In this document: positions 31,276-43,437 of the stretch, one piece after another | How the letters are laid out: the number at the start of each line of letters is the position of its first letter | How positions within the stretch are numbered: the stretch's first letter is position 1 | Origin: Astragalus membranaceus | Lineage: Eukaryota > Streptophyta > Magnoliopsida > Fabales > Fabaceae | DNA: 64,000 nt | Assembly: GCA_039519185.1 (NCBI GenBank) | Contig: CM076850.1 | Location: 87,712,270 to 87,776,269, forward strand | Direction of reading: 5' to 3' | Position numbers and translations under genes: made by a program | Notes under the pieces: generated by a model | Told to the model about the DNA's origin: nothing | The model's input: the letters and a program-made list of their open reading frames with translations, nothing else | Database searches by the model: none

Positions 31276-32225
31276 TGAATAATTTTTAACTATGGTACAA
31301 GTGGTAGTGACTTTTTATTATTTGTAACTCACTGTTTAACTCTGCTTGTTCCTCTTCCAATCATTTGTATCTTAACTACCTATAGTTTTTTATCAACTCA
31401 GTCGTAACCGATTTGTGCTGTTGGTAGTGGTTATTGGTATTTCAAGTTATTGGATTTTAAGTGGCCAATTCTTAGTAAGCCAACACACAAAATTTAATTC
31501 ATCCGTCAAACAAAAACAACGGCGCTTCAACAACACCATCTTCTCCCTCTTCCTGCCGCCGCGTCTCCGCCATTTTCAAACCAGCCATGTTCGACACAAA
31601 GGATTGGCTCGTTTGGTATGAGAAATACCCATTTGATGGTTAGAGACAATCTAATTGGAGCTTTGGTGTTTCAAGTTTCCGTCAAAAGTGCCAAATGTTT
31701 ATGCAAAAACAAAACTCATCCCCTTTGCTTATTCAAAACCACATCGATTAGAGACACAAAGGTTAATACAGAGCACCAACATTTATAAAAACCACATGGA
31801 AGGGAATGATGGATTTTGAGGAAAATCAAAAACACATCACAAAGGAAAAGGGGAAGGTAGTGGTTGTTTGTTGCATCTACTGTTTCCTTCCTACCATCAA
31901 CAGAGATTTCATCTCCTCTGATTCACTCTTTGAATTTGACGATTCCAAACTCTGCAACGTTAACTCACCTTCCACTTGCTTGTGAACATACAAATGAAGA
32001 AGAAACGTTCTCCGTTAAGGGTGAACTCTAAGTTAAGTGTGATATGGATTTTTTTAAATGACATGACAAAATCTTATTGGTGGGACAGGGAGTGAGACAG
32101 CATCTTGGGACAGGTGATTTTCATCCAAAAACACATGGATTAATAAGTTGGAGGTGGCTTAATTAAATGAGTCCAACACAACACGTGGAAAGGAAGTGTA
32201 CACATTACATGAGCTTACTTAAACA
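31276..32225. other. Intergenic sequence
   Basis: No gene supported. The open frame at 31415-31621 shows no known domain. Confidence 0.35.
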
Positions 32226-32260
32226 CTAGTTTTCATACCCCTGCTACGCACGGGCTTTTC
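32226..32260 (-). mobile_element. Helitron-like 3' terminus
   Basis: On the minus strand CCCGTGCGTAGCAGGGG forms a hairpin (stem CCC-TGC with one mismatch, loop GTA), followed about 9 nt later by CTAG and T. This fits Helitron 3' ends. The element would extend to higher coordinates, i.e. towards the CHX exon. No 5' end found. Confidence 0.55.
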
Positions 32261-32754
32261 TCATTTTCATTTATTAAACTTAGGAAATATCATGATAATT
32301 AAAAATTATAACCGAATAAATAAAAGGTAAATTGTATCGGCAAATAGAAAATGAAACACTTGAGTACGTATAATGCAAAGTTGGATGAAAATCACCAATA
32401 AAATACAGACATAGTCTACCGATACAAAGTTGAAAGAATACGATGTGGGACCTATTGTAAATGTGACTGGAGTTCCCGGGGAGTAAATATTTATGACATA
32501 TTACATATTGCAAGACAAAAAAACAATTCTTAGTAACGATGAATACAACCAAATATGAATATCAAAATTATTCCTATAAATAGTTAATCCTAAAATAATT
32601 TAAAATATAATTGATACTCTATCATTTGTTTTGTGCCATATTGCAAGTCTTATAAAATCATCAAATTCATAAATACTCTTTTAAAAATTCTCAAAACTTT
32701 TTTATGTCAAAATTGTCTCTTAGAGCATCCATATTGGGTAGTCTTTAAAGTGTT
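32261..32754. other. AT-rich intergenic sequence
   Basis: No feature recognised. Confidence 0.4.
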
Positions 32755-32868
32755 TTTTGTTTATTAAGAAGAGTATCTAATAAGGATTACTATTATGGAG
32801 GAAATTTTTTTGCTTTATAAGGAGAAGCTCTTCGATCGTGTAAGGGGACCAAGAGTATAATTAATTCT
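32755..32868 (+). repeat. 114-bp direct repeat, copy 1
   Basis: Identical or nearly so to 35585-35698, which abuts the start of unit 2. Contains TTTATTAAGAAGAGTATC and GATCGTGTAAGGGGACC. Confidence 0.85.
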
Positions 32869-33535
32869 TATTTCTATAATGGACTACTTTCATTTATCAA
32901 CGTTTAATGTTATTAATACGTAAAAACTTATTAAAACTATTAGTAAAAAGTATTAAAAATATGGTAATCTGATAGGCCATAACTAAGTAATATTAAGCCC
33001 AGATAATTCAAAAATGGAAACATACTCGGATACATATCCGATACCGACAGACACCCGATACTTGATGATACGTACCTAAAGAGTATTTAATAATTTTTTA
33101 ATTCTTTTTAATAAATATTTCACTCGATACTTTTCAGATACATCTTTGATACATCTTACCAACTAATGATACTTCTCAGATATATTTTCGATACCTCTTA
33201 CCAACTAAGCACATGGGCTTTTTGGCCCATGGGCTTTTTGGTCCATGGGCCATGTGGGCCTAGGGTGGGCTGGCCCACGTGGGCCAAATTGACAGCTCTA
33301 ATAGTAATGAATAATGATCACCTTTTTTCTTTTCATGTTATGTTATCAGATACAAATGGAGCTAGCTAGCTACCAGCATTGTAGGAAACAAAAATTGGAT
33401 ATTAAAAGCATTCCCTAGTCATTAATATATAGTCTCGGGTACCAATTCAATTCCTCTATATCTCAAACATCTATATTACGTACTGTCTTGAACTTGCTCG
33501 ACTCAATTCATGGTATACTAATACTATACAGGTTA
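32869..33535. other. Repeat-rich sequence with GGGCC palindromes
   Basis: 33030-33190 has repeated GATAC(A)T(A)TC words. 33200-33295 is palindromic (TTTTGGCCCATGGGC, GGCCCACGTGGGCC) and ends AATTGACAGCTCTA, resembling an inverted hAT end (TAGAGCTGTCAATT). A matching left end was not found. Confidence 0.35.
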
Positions 33536-34789
33536 TTAATCTGTCTTCACGACAAGCGTGGCAAAGCCATCATTAGCAGGGTCTACACCTTTGGCTTGCT
33601 TTCCCAAAACCATTCCTCCATACCCATATTGTTGCACAACCAGCACAGATGCGCGCGTACCGAAGTTGTTTGACGCCAAAATATCCCCTATAACCCCAAG
33701 TTCTGAACAATCACACCATTCCAATAAACTTGAGAAGACCCGAGAGTTCCTAAAATTGCCTTGTCCAACTATGTATAAATTACAGTCACGGCCATTTTTT
33801 TCTAGGTCATTGAGGATTAAAGGAATATCTTCACCCGCATGGACATCTACCTCTGAGTATGATATAGAATCCTCATTGTTCACTGCCGTGAGTCTAAAGA
33901 AGTTAATGTACTCATCATCCAACTCTTTCTGCTTCTCACTGTCCATTACAGCAGATAATATCCCTTGTGCTTCACTGTGATTTGAGGTATCAACTTCTGC
34001 AGCATCATCAAAAAGAAGCATTCGTGTCACTGATAATCGAATTCCAGGATGCCCCACCATTCTCCATGCAACAGCCAAGGCTTCACGGTCATCAGGCCCT
34101 CCCACAAAAAGCATAAGAATACAAAAGTTCATTTTTGGTAATGATCCAAGATCACGATCAACAAAGATTCCCACAGAGCAAGGTGGAGTTTGCATTATAT
34201 TCAAGTTTATATCTCTGTAGACACCACTAGTCATTTCGAGTGCACCTTCAGAATTTAGATGCTTATGGAATGGAAGGAGAATCAAGCTGGTGCGTTGCTC
34301 ATTCGCCGAGTTATATATGTCCTCATGAATGGTTGCATAGGCTGACACAACATTTAAGGTTTGGACTCTAACAGCATCATGTGCCTCTCCAAATGCATCA
34401 AAGGTGTTGCTAATGCTTTCTAGCTCTGCTTGTGATTTGGTCAGATTTTGTGCTCCCGGCTGCCCACTAGGCTTCACCATATGAGCAGCAACAAGTGCAG
34501 CAGCACGCCCAGTGAGTTCAACAAGGTAAAGTGCAAAAACATGTATAGGGGATAGTCTTGTTGCATTGAAAGATTCAATGAGGTTGATCATGCTCGTGGC
34601 TTGACGTGCATTGTGAATGCATGCCAAAATTCTGAGCTCTGCATCAGCTCTTAGCTTCTGTATAGTCTTTAGCTTGTTCTGCTCAAATCTCTGTCTTGGT
34701 CTGTAGATGGCATTGATGATAGGAGACACCACCACGGTCATCAGAAGGACACCAGAGGTAATAACAGCATAGGTTGGTATAGAAATAAT
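33536..34789 (-). pseudogene. CHX cation/H+ exchanger, C-terminal exon only
   Basis: After a TTGCAG acceptor at 34790-34795, 417 codons stay open to a stop at 33536. The start (AVITSGVLLMTVVVSPIINA) is the last membrane span; IYRPRQRF begins the cytosolic regulatory tail with ELRILACIHNARQATSMINL, VFALYLVELTGRAAALV, LLPFHK, PPCSVGIFVDR and FVGGPDDREALA, all CHX hallmarks. CHX proteins are endomembrane or plasma membrane monovalent cation/proton antiporters of about 800 residues; the N-terminal Na/H exchanger domain exons, expected at higher coordinates, are missing and 35.0-35.7 kb is repeat and breakpoint. The tail itself is intact, so it may be a recently severed gene, or a Helitron capture. 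Confidence 0.85.
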
Positions 34790-35043
34790 CTGCAATATCA
34801 CATGACATTATTATAAGATTAACTTGCCACATATTCTCAAACACTCTATTTCCAACACATGCATTTCCTTCTTTTGATAGAATTTCAAATCAGCCACACT
34901 AAATCATGAGTCCGGACTCTTGAATTTCAATCAATAAAAGAGATTGCATTGCATTGATGGTGTATATATCTCAAAAAGAACTTGATCAGTAAATATTGAA
35001 TTTCAAGTAGAATAATACCGATCTATCCCAAGCAATGTTTAGC
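34790..35043. other. Intron-like sequence upstream of CHX exon
   Basis: AT-rich, begins with the acceptor on the minus strand. No upstream CHX exon seen. Confidence 0.5.
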
Positions 35044-35584
35044 AAAAATGGAATCAAAGATGAAATCGAAGAAAAAATGGAATCAAAGATGAAACTGTAA
35101 ACAAAATTGAAGATGAAATCTGAAGAAAATCGAAGATGAAATCTGTAAGCAAAAATGGAACAAAATCTGTAATGGAATCTGAAGAAATCTGAAGAAAAAA
35201 TGGGTTGAAGACGGAGAGAAGATGAAGAGAAGAGATTATGGGTTGAAGAGAGAAGATGAAGAGATGTGTTTGTGGGTAGAAGAGAAAGATGAAGAGATGC
35301 ATGTTTCTGGGTTGAAGAAACTCAGATGACAAAAAAAATTAATTAAATTAAATAATGAGTAAGCAATTGCATAAATAAAAAACACGTGTCTGCATACGTG
35401 TAATGACACATCACCTACAAATGCTGCCACATCATCAAAACATAACGGTGTCAAAACTAAACTAACAGCAGGGACTAAAGGAGTAACGTTTGGTAATTGC
35501 AGGGACTATTTTAAAAGTTTTGGAATTGCAGGGACTAAACTGGATTTTCTTGACAATTGCAGGGACTAAAAGTACCTTTAAGCC
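35044..35584. mobile_element. Repeat element with TTGCAGGGACTAAA motifs
   Basis: 35044-35330 is a degenerate tandem array of GAATCAAAGATGAAAT/CTGAAGAAAA words. 35460-35580 has three TTGCAGGGACTA units and ends GGGACTAAAAGTACCTTTAA, a common plant transposon terminus. Boundaries and class unresolved. Confidence 0.4.
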
Positions 35585-35698
35585 TTTTGTTTATTAAGAA
35601 GAGTATCTAATAAGGATTACTATTATGGAGGAAATTTTTTTGCTTTATAAGGAGAAGCTCTTCGATCGTGTAAGGGGACCAAGAGTATAATTAATTCT
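35585..35698 (+). repeat. 114-bp direct repeat, copy 2, abutting unit 2
   Basis: Copy of 32755-32868. Its last base is shared with the first base of the duplicated unit, a 1-bp microhomology junction. Confidence 0.85.
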
Positions 35699-35857
35699 AA
35701 TGAAATTAGATCTGTCTTTTATTTGTCATTTCAACTTGAATACTACAACTTGGATAATTAAAGACCATGTCAGATGTAAATCAATAACCTATTATATCAA
35801 AACAAGTGTATATTGTGTAGAAAATATTAAATTAAATGAAACCAAACTTCAAATAGG

Positions 35858-36033
35858 ATACTAGAGAGCACAGAAGTGTCGGGGGTTCGATCCCCACATT
35901 GGGTACGGAGCAGCGTTAAAACTCTGGGTTAGCTGTCCTGTCCTTCTAGGCACGTACAATGAGCGAGTGATTAGTCATTGTTGTCCATACGGTGGATACT
36001 CAGGTTTAAAAAAAAAAATACTAGAGAATAGAG
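35858..36033 (+). mobile_element. Unit 2 copy of 5'-truncated SINE
   Basis: Counterpart of 2501-2677 with the same B box and flanking ATACTAGAGA repeats. Confidence 0.75.
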
Positions 36034-36170
36034 ACTAAAGTTTCTTTCTATAAACAAAAGAGATTAAAGTTTCTTAAAACAAATTCTAAAGTTTCCTTTT
36101 CAAATACCCACGTGGGGCAAAGCAAAGCCTCTATATGCTCATTAGGCTTGATAACTTCTTTGGAATGAAT

Positions 36171-36529
36171 TAGGGATGTCAAAACGGGCAGCCCGGTCCG
36201 GCCCGTTAACACCTTCAGTCCGTTAAAAATTGGGGCGGCCATGCCCGGCCCGTTAACAGACGCGGGCGCAATATTCATGCCCTGCCCGAAAAATGATGGG
36301 CAGGCGGGCCAGCGGGCTAGCGGGCTGGCGGGCTGGCCCGTCAATTTACACTAAATTTAAAAAAAAAACGCTAACGGGCGGTTTGGCCCGCCACACTGTT
36401 TAGCCTCCGGGCTGGCGGGCGAAGCGGCCCGGGCAACGCGGGCTGACGGGCAACAATACCTTAGCCCTATCCGCCTTTTTTATGTGGGCCAACGGGCCGG
36501 CCCGGCGGCCAAGCCCATTTTGACATCCC
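36171..36529. mobile_element. Unit 2 copy of hAT-like MITE
   Basis: Counterpart of 2814-3174; several C/T and G/A differences in its GC-rich body. Confidence 0.75.
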
Positions 36530-36955
36530 AAGAATGAATAAAAAAATCTTTGGAAGATTCATTGTATTTGCTACCGCTGAATTTATTACATCATTGTAAA
36601 AGATTAAGTTTTTTTAATAGTCCGTAAAAACATTGTCAATCAAAAGCTAACATCATGCATGACACTAGTATAGGTTATTAGGAAGAATCATTAATGAGCA
36701 TTTTTGGCCACTTAAAGTATCGGGTGTCAAGAAGATTATTCCAAAAAATACATTTCTAATCTCTCAAATTTAAAAAAAAAATAAAAGAATGCTAAAATGC
36801 ATTTTTATTTTTATTTAAATACAGGTCTAAGGGATTTTAATATTATTTATTTAAACGTAACAATTTGTTATGTGACAAGCTACATAGATCATCATTCAAA
36901 AGAAAAGCTATCTGACAAGCTATGTAAATCATCCTTTTGTATATTTAACTAATAT

Positions 36956-36960
<5 letters not shown>

Positions 36961-37033
<73 letters not shown>

Positions 37034-37042
37034 GTGTGTGTG
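36961..37042. repeat. Expanded TA microsatellite
   Basis: About 71 bp of TA repeats followed by a short TG run; compare 3608-3650. Confidence 0.95.
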
Positions 37043-37227
37043 GAGCAAAAATTTCGTTGGAGTGAAAGAAGTACATGGGCCAACAGTGGCGGATCCAGAT
37101 CCAGTACTCATAGACATAGATAACCCAAATTTTTTTACCCGGTGTATCGCAGAACTTGAGGATTGAACAATGATTTGAGCTTGAGCTTTTCACATAATAG
37201 TTTTTCCTGCAAGTTGAAAACAATTTC

Positions 37228-37412
37228 TGTTGGAAATTCAAGTGTGAGTGGTTAGTCCTACATCGGCTATGAATGAGCTATATGAAGGATATATAAGAGA
37301 TATACCTAATGCCTTAAGGTTTTGGGTGGAGATGTGACGTCCAAGTCTCATGGTGGTCCGGTTCATTGGCTAGCTCGTGGTTGCTCCCGGTGCTCCCCCA
37401 GACTCCCCAACA
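37228..37412 (+). mobile_element. Unit 2 copy of TRIM-like LTR
   Basis: Counterpart of 3830-4023, lacking about 10 bp (GAGGGGACCC) in the middle. Confidence 0.7.
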
Positions 37413-37413
37413 A

Positions 37414-37710
37414 CACTACGCAAAACGGGAGGAGCGGCGGCGGATTAAACCGCCGTTATTGGCTGCTGGCGGCGGTTGGATTTCTCAGCGGCGGCAGTTT
37501 AAACCGCCGTTATTGGTTGCTGGCGGCAGTTTAGGAAGCGCCGTGGATTTCAGTGTCGGCAGGGTGTACTCGCGGCGGTTCTGGAAACCGTCACACAAAC
37601 AGCCGCGAGTTTAGCGGCGGTTTGTAACTGCCGTAAAAGTACCAACCAGGTTTCAACACTTAAGGTTAGTGGCGGTTCTAAACCGCTGCAAAAAATTAAA
37701 AATTTAAATT
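37414..37710 (+). mobile_element. Unit 2 copy of CACTA-like end (GGCGGTTTAAACC family)
   Basis: Counterpart of 4025-4320. Retains more CpG sites than unit 1, so unit 1 appears the more decayed copy. Confidence 0.6.
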
Positions 37711-38068
37711 TGTTTTGCTAAGATTAGTTGACTGCATTGAGCCATTGACTACTAAACAATCCCAGTCATTTAGAAAGAGTTCTACACAAAAGTACTGATC
37801 TTCTTTCAGAATATTTGTTGCAGGGTTGAAGCAACAAGCTAAACATCCAACACAGTGTAACCAAAAGCAATAATTTTTGTAACTGATTGTAACTTTACAT
37901 TGCCAAAACTATCTCATATGTATGTGCCACATTATCTGCTAGTAATCAAATGATAAGGATCAGGGCATCTATGCCAAATTACATAACGGAAAGAACAAAA
38001 CTGCTATACCAAATTGTACAACAAAGAATGCAAAACCAACCAAAGGGAAACATTACATACAAACCCCT

Positions 38069-38541
38069 TTAAGAACCTACAAGTTGGGAACAATTGAGAC
38101 GAATCTGACCTTGAGATCCAGTTAAAACATCAAGATTAGACAGTTTCAACATAACCCTTGCGAAATCCATACGAAACTTCGATCCATCATCAGAAGCATA
38201 AGTAGAAACAAGTCTAGCGCAGTCTTCTCCTCAGCCATAAGCTGCTGATCAGCAAACAGCAGGCCTCTTCCTCTCAACAAGCTTTGGTAATAGTGAGTGT
38301 CAAATGCTGCTCCAGATGATACTGAAGATGTTAATGCTTGCATGTATGACATTCCTTTCTCAGAGTGAACATTCTTTTTCGGCTTGGATATCACGAATGT
38401 GGAAACTTTATCAGTGTTGCTACTGCTACTGCTGATGTTCTTATTGTCTGGACAGTTTTGCCTAATCTTGAATGGTTTGAACAAGGAGCATCTACTGGTA
38501 TGTTGGGGTCAGGTTGTCCTGTGCCTTGATAGTTGTATAGC
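38069..38541 (-). pseudogene. Unit 2 copy of peroxidase last exon, rearranged
   Basis: Counterpart of 4680-5141 with the same frameshift after AEEKTA. Unlike unit 1, the segment between RQNCPDN and DPNIP is replaced: about 38462-38502 carries unrelated sequence instead of the FLRQM codons, so unit 2 is further damaged. Confidence 0.8.
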
Positions 38542-39407
38542 CTTTGTAATAATACTTAGCTTTCAAAAAGTGATAACTATTATAAATTAAAACAGGAAAC
38601 CAATTTTCCTTGTTGATGAACAATTAAGATCATTGCTTAAGATCATAAAGCAAGTACGGAAGGACAATTAATGCACACATGAAATTAAAGTATGCATGTG
38701 ACAATTAATGACTATAGACTTAATACAAAACAAGTACTGTGTTAAGATTGAAGCAACGAGAATCTGCGTTAATCTTGAACTGGAATGAACGCAATGATCT
38801 AATTAACCTAAACGATAAGCCAATTTGATCAAACACACAGCAAAACGGATCTTTGACGCAAAGAACCCTAAAATACCCAGAATTGGGGAAAAACGCAATA
38901 CGAACGAATTGAGCAAAATTAAGTGAGCAAGAGGCACGATTTGATAACCCAGTTCGATATCAAAGAGATATCTACGTCTGGGGAATTAAAGCCAACGCTT
39001 AATTCCTGTTGCATTGATTCAATGTTCAATCTTTGATGAAAATGGTACAAGCGAAACCCAATTTGATTTCCCCCTCACTTCCCTAAGCCCACAAATCCCG
39101 TGTTTACTCTCTTCGCACAGTCCCAATGTGATGATTAATCTCGTTACACTGAATAACAGAAACAAATCTATATAACAGCTGCAATCTACAAGTTGGCGCC
39201 AAAAGTGAAGCTTCCAACGGTTATAACTGATTTTTGATTCTGTCCACTAGAAAAACTGACATGTGGCATAGCTTGAGTGATGACAAATTGATTGCCACAT
39301 AATCATCAATCTCCACCTTGGCAACAATATACTGCAATACATACATAAAAAAACTCCAATATATCTCTACCAAAAGTTGATCTTAGCACAACAAACTATG
39401 ATGCCAT
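38542..39407. other. Unit 2 copy of non-coding 5142-6009
   Basis: No coding sequence recognised; small indels relative to unit 1. Confidence 0.4.
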
Positions 39408-40621
39408 CTATTGCTTAAGTTCAGCTTTCCTTTTGTGCCAAAGGCGGTCCAATCCACTGTCAGCATCACCCTGCAAATAAAACACGTAAGCATAAAATCA
39501 TGACCTGAGCAATAGAATTCTTAAACAGGTTAACTAAAATCAAACCACACTACCATAGAAAGTATGCATGTGACAATTAATGACTATAAAATCATGACCT
39601 AAGCAATAGAATTCTTAAACAGGTTAACTAAAATCAAACCACACTACCATAGACAACCTCCAACAAAGATATTAAACATTACAAACTAACCTACCAAAAG
39701 CCCCAAAGAAAGAATACAAGACATTTAAAACACAGAATTTAACGCAATATAAACAAAATTTCCAAATATAATATCATTGCATAGTTATAGGTATAAGGAT
39801 ATAAAGCACATGTCAAAAAGTTAAAATATGATCGAGTAGAGAAAATTTACCAAGAAGAAAACAAGTAAACAGAAAAACCATAACACTTAACTCAACCTTC
39901 TGAACCCCAATTTGACTAGAACCAATAACATTTACCTTTAATTGACACTTGTTTTTATACCAAAATAACTGTTAAAGAAAAAATATTCAAACATTAAATC
40001 ACTTCAGGATTCTTTCTGTGAGCCAAACCAAGGGGTTTAACATGTGTGCTACCAAAGTTTTTACATGTTGAAGATGCTGCCCAATTAAATGGAAGCCAAA
40101 AGTGGAACATTGTCAGGAAAAACAGCTGCGCACTGTTCTCTGCTGTAACTAGAATTAACTATTGCTAGAAATTGAACACAACACACTGCAGGTTATTATA
40201 CTGACTAGAAATTTGACTCATATAAACAGAACACATGATGTCACAGAAGAATGAATGTATCTATGTATAGCCAAATGCATAAATGGCAGCAGACTGTAGA
40301 CCAGGGAACTTTACATATAGCAAAATTCCATAGATATACATAGAACAATGATGGTGTATGTAAACAGCTGTAATAGAAAACAGATTGCAAGTCTTATGAC
40401 ACTCTTATAAAATTTAGACAACTTTTCTTACCTCTTGCAGTGCTTTTGATAGGTCTTCCATTGTCAAAACTAGGCGATTATCCTGTCATAATGAAGTGTA
40501 AGTACTAGACAGATACAATGAATGTGTATAGACAGACAAAACCAGAATAGAAGCCACCAAAACCTTCTGTTGTCCGTCCCTTTTGACTTTTGGAATTGTT
40601 GCTTGCCTTGCTTTGCAGTGC
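39408..40621 (-). pseudogene. Unit 2 copy of unidentified three-exon remnant
   Basis: Exons at about 40564-40621, 40432-40482 (here MEDLSKALQE) and 39408-39470. The first two lie in the 695-bp segment that is duplicated at 45541-46235. Confidence 0.5.
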
Positions 40622-40960
40622 CTACAGTTAACCCCTAGTAAAATCATCATGCCAGCATAGACACGTAAAAGAAAAACACAACAACTAAACGACTACTAAC
40701 GATGCACTTGCAGATGACTATAAAAAGGGAGAAATCGCATTATTAGATTTCATAATGGTAAATACAAGAAAATCAATCAATTTAGACTAAGAAACAGGCA
40801 TTCAAAATGCAAATACGCTACTATTAAATAAGAAAGAATCAATGCAGGTAACATGCTTTTTATGTTAAGCATTTGCATGAAGACCACCCAGATGTCAAGC
40901 AAGGGATATGAGAAGCATTACTAAATAAGAAACACTTTTTAAAATTAAATCCCTCCTGTC
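40266..40960 (+). repeat. 695-bp direct repeat flanking the 4.58-kb insertion, left copy
   Basis: Same length as 45541-46235 and no difference noticed by eye. Occurs once in unit 1 (about 6862-7555), so the second copy arose with the insertion. Confidence 0.9.
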
Positions 40961-40968
40961 AAAAGCCA

Positions 40969-41220
40969 AAAAAAAGAGCGCACCATTTAGTAGCGCTTCT
41001 AAAAAAGCGCTCCTGATGGGGTATGCGAGATCAGGAATAAGGAGCGCTTTTTAGAAAGCGCTCCTGATGGGGTATGCGAGATCAAGAATAAGGAGCGCTT
41101 TCTAAAAAAGCGCTCCTTATTCTTGATCTCGCATACCCCATCAGGAGCGCTTTTTAAAAAGCGCTCCTCATTCAAATTCTCGCATACCCCATCAGGAGCG
41201 CTTTTTAGAAAGCGCTACCT
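40969..41220. repeat. Left subterminal palindromic array
   Basis: Alternating AGGAGCGCTTTTT and AAAGCGCTCCT units with GATGGGGTATGCGAGATC spacers, about 60-bp period. Confidence 0.85.
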
Positions 41221-42779
41221 ATGCTCAATTTCTAAAATATTACACAGTACGCTCTCCTTCCACAGAAACCCAAAAACCCCTTCCAATACACAGTACGCTC
41301 TCCTTCCTCACTAAAACGCTGAAACGCAAAAATCTCCAAACGCTGAAACACTAAACGCTCCACCCTCGCCTCCTCCACCCTGCGCCGCCGCCTTAGACCA
41401 CACTCTCCTTCGACCACGCCCTCCTTCGACCACGCCGTCTCTCCTTCGACCTCGCTCTCCTTCGACCACGCCTCCACACTCGCCTCTCCTCCCTCCACCG
41501 CGTACGCTCTCAATCCCTAAACGCAGCAAACCCTAAACGCAGCAACCCCATTCCACTGTTCCCATCTCACGCAGCAACCCCACTCTGAAACCTCGATTCT
41601 TCTCTCTTCCATCCACTGTTCGAGCTTCTCCATCCTAAACCCTATTCCTTCAACATTGTGAAACCCGTTCCATTTGAGTCAAAGAATCCTCTCATGCTCC
41701 AGTTGAACGGTTCTGCCATCTTCGATTCCGTCTCACCACAAGCACGACGGTTTGTCTCTTCCATTTGAGGTGAACTGATTTTTAGGGTAAGCACCACAAT
41801 CTCTCTCTCTCTCTCTCCATTTGCGGCTGTAGCTCTATTTCTCTCCTTTCTCTTTGCCCTTTGTTTAGTTATTCATCTCTCCAGTTAATCTTTTCTAGTT
41901 AGCCATATTCTTGATTCTAAATATGCTCTTTGTTTTTTTTTTGTGCAGGACAGAGAGTACTTTGAAATTTGGATGGTTTTTTCTGGTCATATGGTATTTT
42001 GATTATACTTCTCAATATGCATAAGCTTTGCCTCAAAAACTGGAAGTGTTCAATTTTATTCTCTTCATGTATGCAAATGGCTGTAAAATTTGATGAACAA
42101 TGTTATTTTCCTAGAAGCAAATTCAAAGAACATACGAAGTCCAAGGGTCAATATAACTGGCTTTTTTTACAGGTGTTGCTGCTATTCTTTGTTAAGCTTC
42201 TTTGCAAATTTTCTCTGTAAAATACTTTAGGAGGCTAATCAAATTGCTGTCTACTGTTAAAGACTTAAGTGTGTGAGCTTGAAATGCATATTTTCATTGT
42301 TTTTAGTGTGATGTGTATCCCTTAAGGTTAGCTCATGTTTCAAGTTCTCTACTTGTCTTGAAAGTCCTCTTTGGCATGTATACAATTTTGGTTCTTGTTG
42401 AAAGAATTTGTTGTATTACTTGATGTTTTTGAAAGTCCTCATGTTTCCATTTTGATTTCACATTAAAGGACTTGAAGTCATTGAGGGTGAATCAAAGGTC
42501 TAGCTTCAAGGATCAACAGTTCAATGGTTAGTCCCTCCCTACACGTAGTAGCTTCTCATTCCATTGTGTAATTTTCTTTCATTTTGTTTTAGTTGTTCAT
42601 CCAGTTCCTGAATTATTATGTTGGCGCAGTGCATTGCATGGTACTGCTAAACTCATTATAAATGAAAATTTTAGCTCATGATAGATTTCTGAGAGATCTG
42701 GTATTAGTACTAAATTAGTACTAAAAATAAGATAGAACTAAATAAAATAGAATTAAAGCCTAATGTTCTTCTTGGTCCG
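41221..42779 (+). other. Promoter/leader-like interior of the gene-carrying element
   Basis: 41340-41520 is a degenerate repeat of CTCCTTCGACCACGCC words. 41560-41900 is pyrimidine-rich with TC microsatellite near 41800, followed by an intron-like section ending TTGTGCAG at 41949. It looks like a captured 5' leader and first intron. The open frame at 41969-42220 has no recognised domain. Confidence 0.35.
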
Positions 42780-43072
42780 GATTATTAACCAAAGGTACAA
42801 GTAGCAATCCAAGAACATTAAAGCCACTATTTGATGTTAGATCTCATTCTATAGTCAATGGTAGTCCCCTTTCCTCAATTAAGATAGAGATCTGTGCTCT
42901 CAATGGTGAGTTTGGATCTAATGGGAGTGAAATTGAATTCAATGCAAGTATTTTGCGTGAAAGAGATGGTAAAGGACCACTGTTGGTTGGAGAGAGGTTT
43001 ATTACTCTTAAAAATGGAGTTGGTTGCATCTTTAAAATTATCCTTACTGATGAATTAAACACGTTATTTCAG
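42780..43072 (+). pseudogene. CBP60-like (calmodulin-binding protein 60) exon
   Basis: The frame SSIKIEICALNGEFGS, FNASILRERDGKGPLLVGER and FITLKNGVGCIFKI, followed by a CAG/GTCATT donor at 43072, matches the conserved core of plant CBP60 transcription factors (usually FNxxIVxEREGKxPLLxGD, VTLKxGVGxxxEIxFTDNS). The terminal TDELNT is diverged. One exon only. Confidence 0.55.
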
Positions 43073-43437
43073 GTCATTTTGTATTTATCAGTTAATTTAA
43101 ACTCTAGTTCTATCAGTTGGTGTAATTGCTAAATTATTCTCACCCCTTTCCATTTGCTGTAATAAAGAATTCAAATAAGAGATTGACATGCATTGTTCAA
43201 ATTTTAACTTTGGATTGACTTGTGGTGTTTGACAGGTTTGGACAGTTGCAGGGTGTTGATATCCAAAGCCTTGAGCCCTTCATCACAGTAGGTTCTCTCA
43301 AAGCCTTTTCACTTCCGTTTAATATCTTAAGTGCTTCTCAATTGATATACCAAAAAAACAACTAATCTTTTTCTTTGCTCCTTATATTTATAGTGTCACA
43401 GTTTTTATTTATGTGGTTTTCATCATATTCTATCTAG
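43073..43437. other. Intron-like spacer with one possible unassigned exon
   Basis: 43236-43286 is flanked by acceptor-like GACAG but I could not assign a protein family. Confidence 0.3.

Larger units (their letters stand above)
2341..35697. repeat. Unit 1 of large direct (tandem) duplication
   Basis: Sequence from 2341 onward recurs in the same order and orientation from 35698 to the window end. Coordinate offset grows from 33357 at the left edge to 39451 at the LINE because unit 2 has gained insertions. Left of 2341 and 35698 the flanks are unrelated apart from one shared base. The right edge of unit 1 is not visible because unit 2 leaves the window; placing it at 35697 assumes a simple head-to-tail tandem duplication. 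Confidence 0.85.

Noticed and set aside
36929..37241. Open frames with YIYIYI and CVCVCV repeats
   Set aside because: Direct translation of TA and TG microsatellites.
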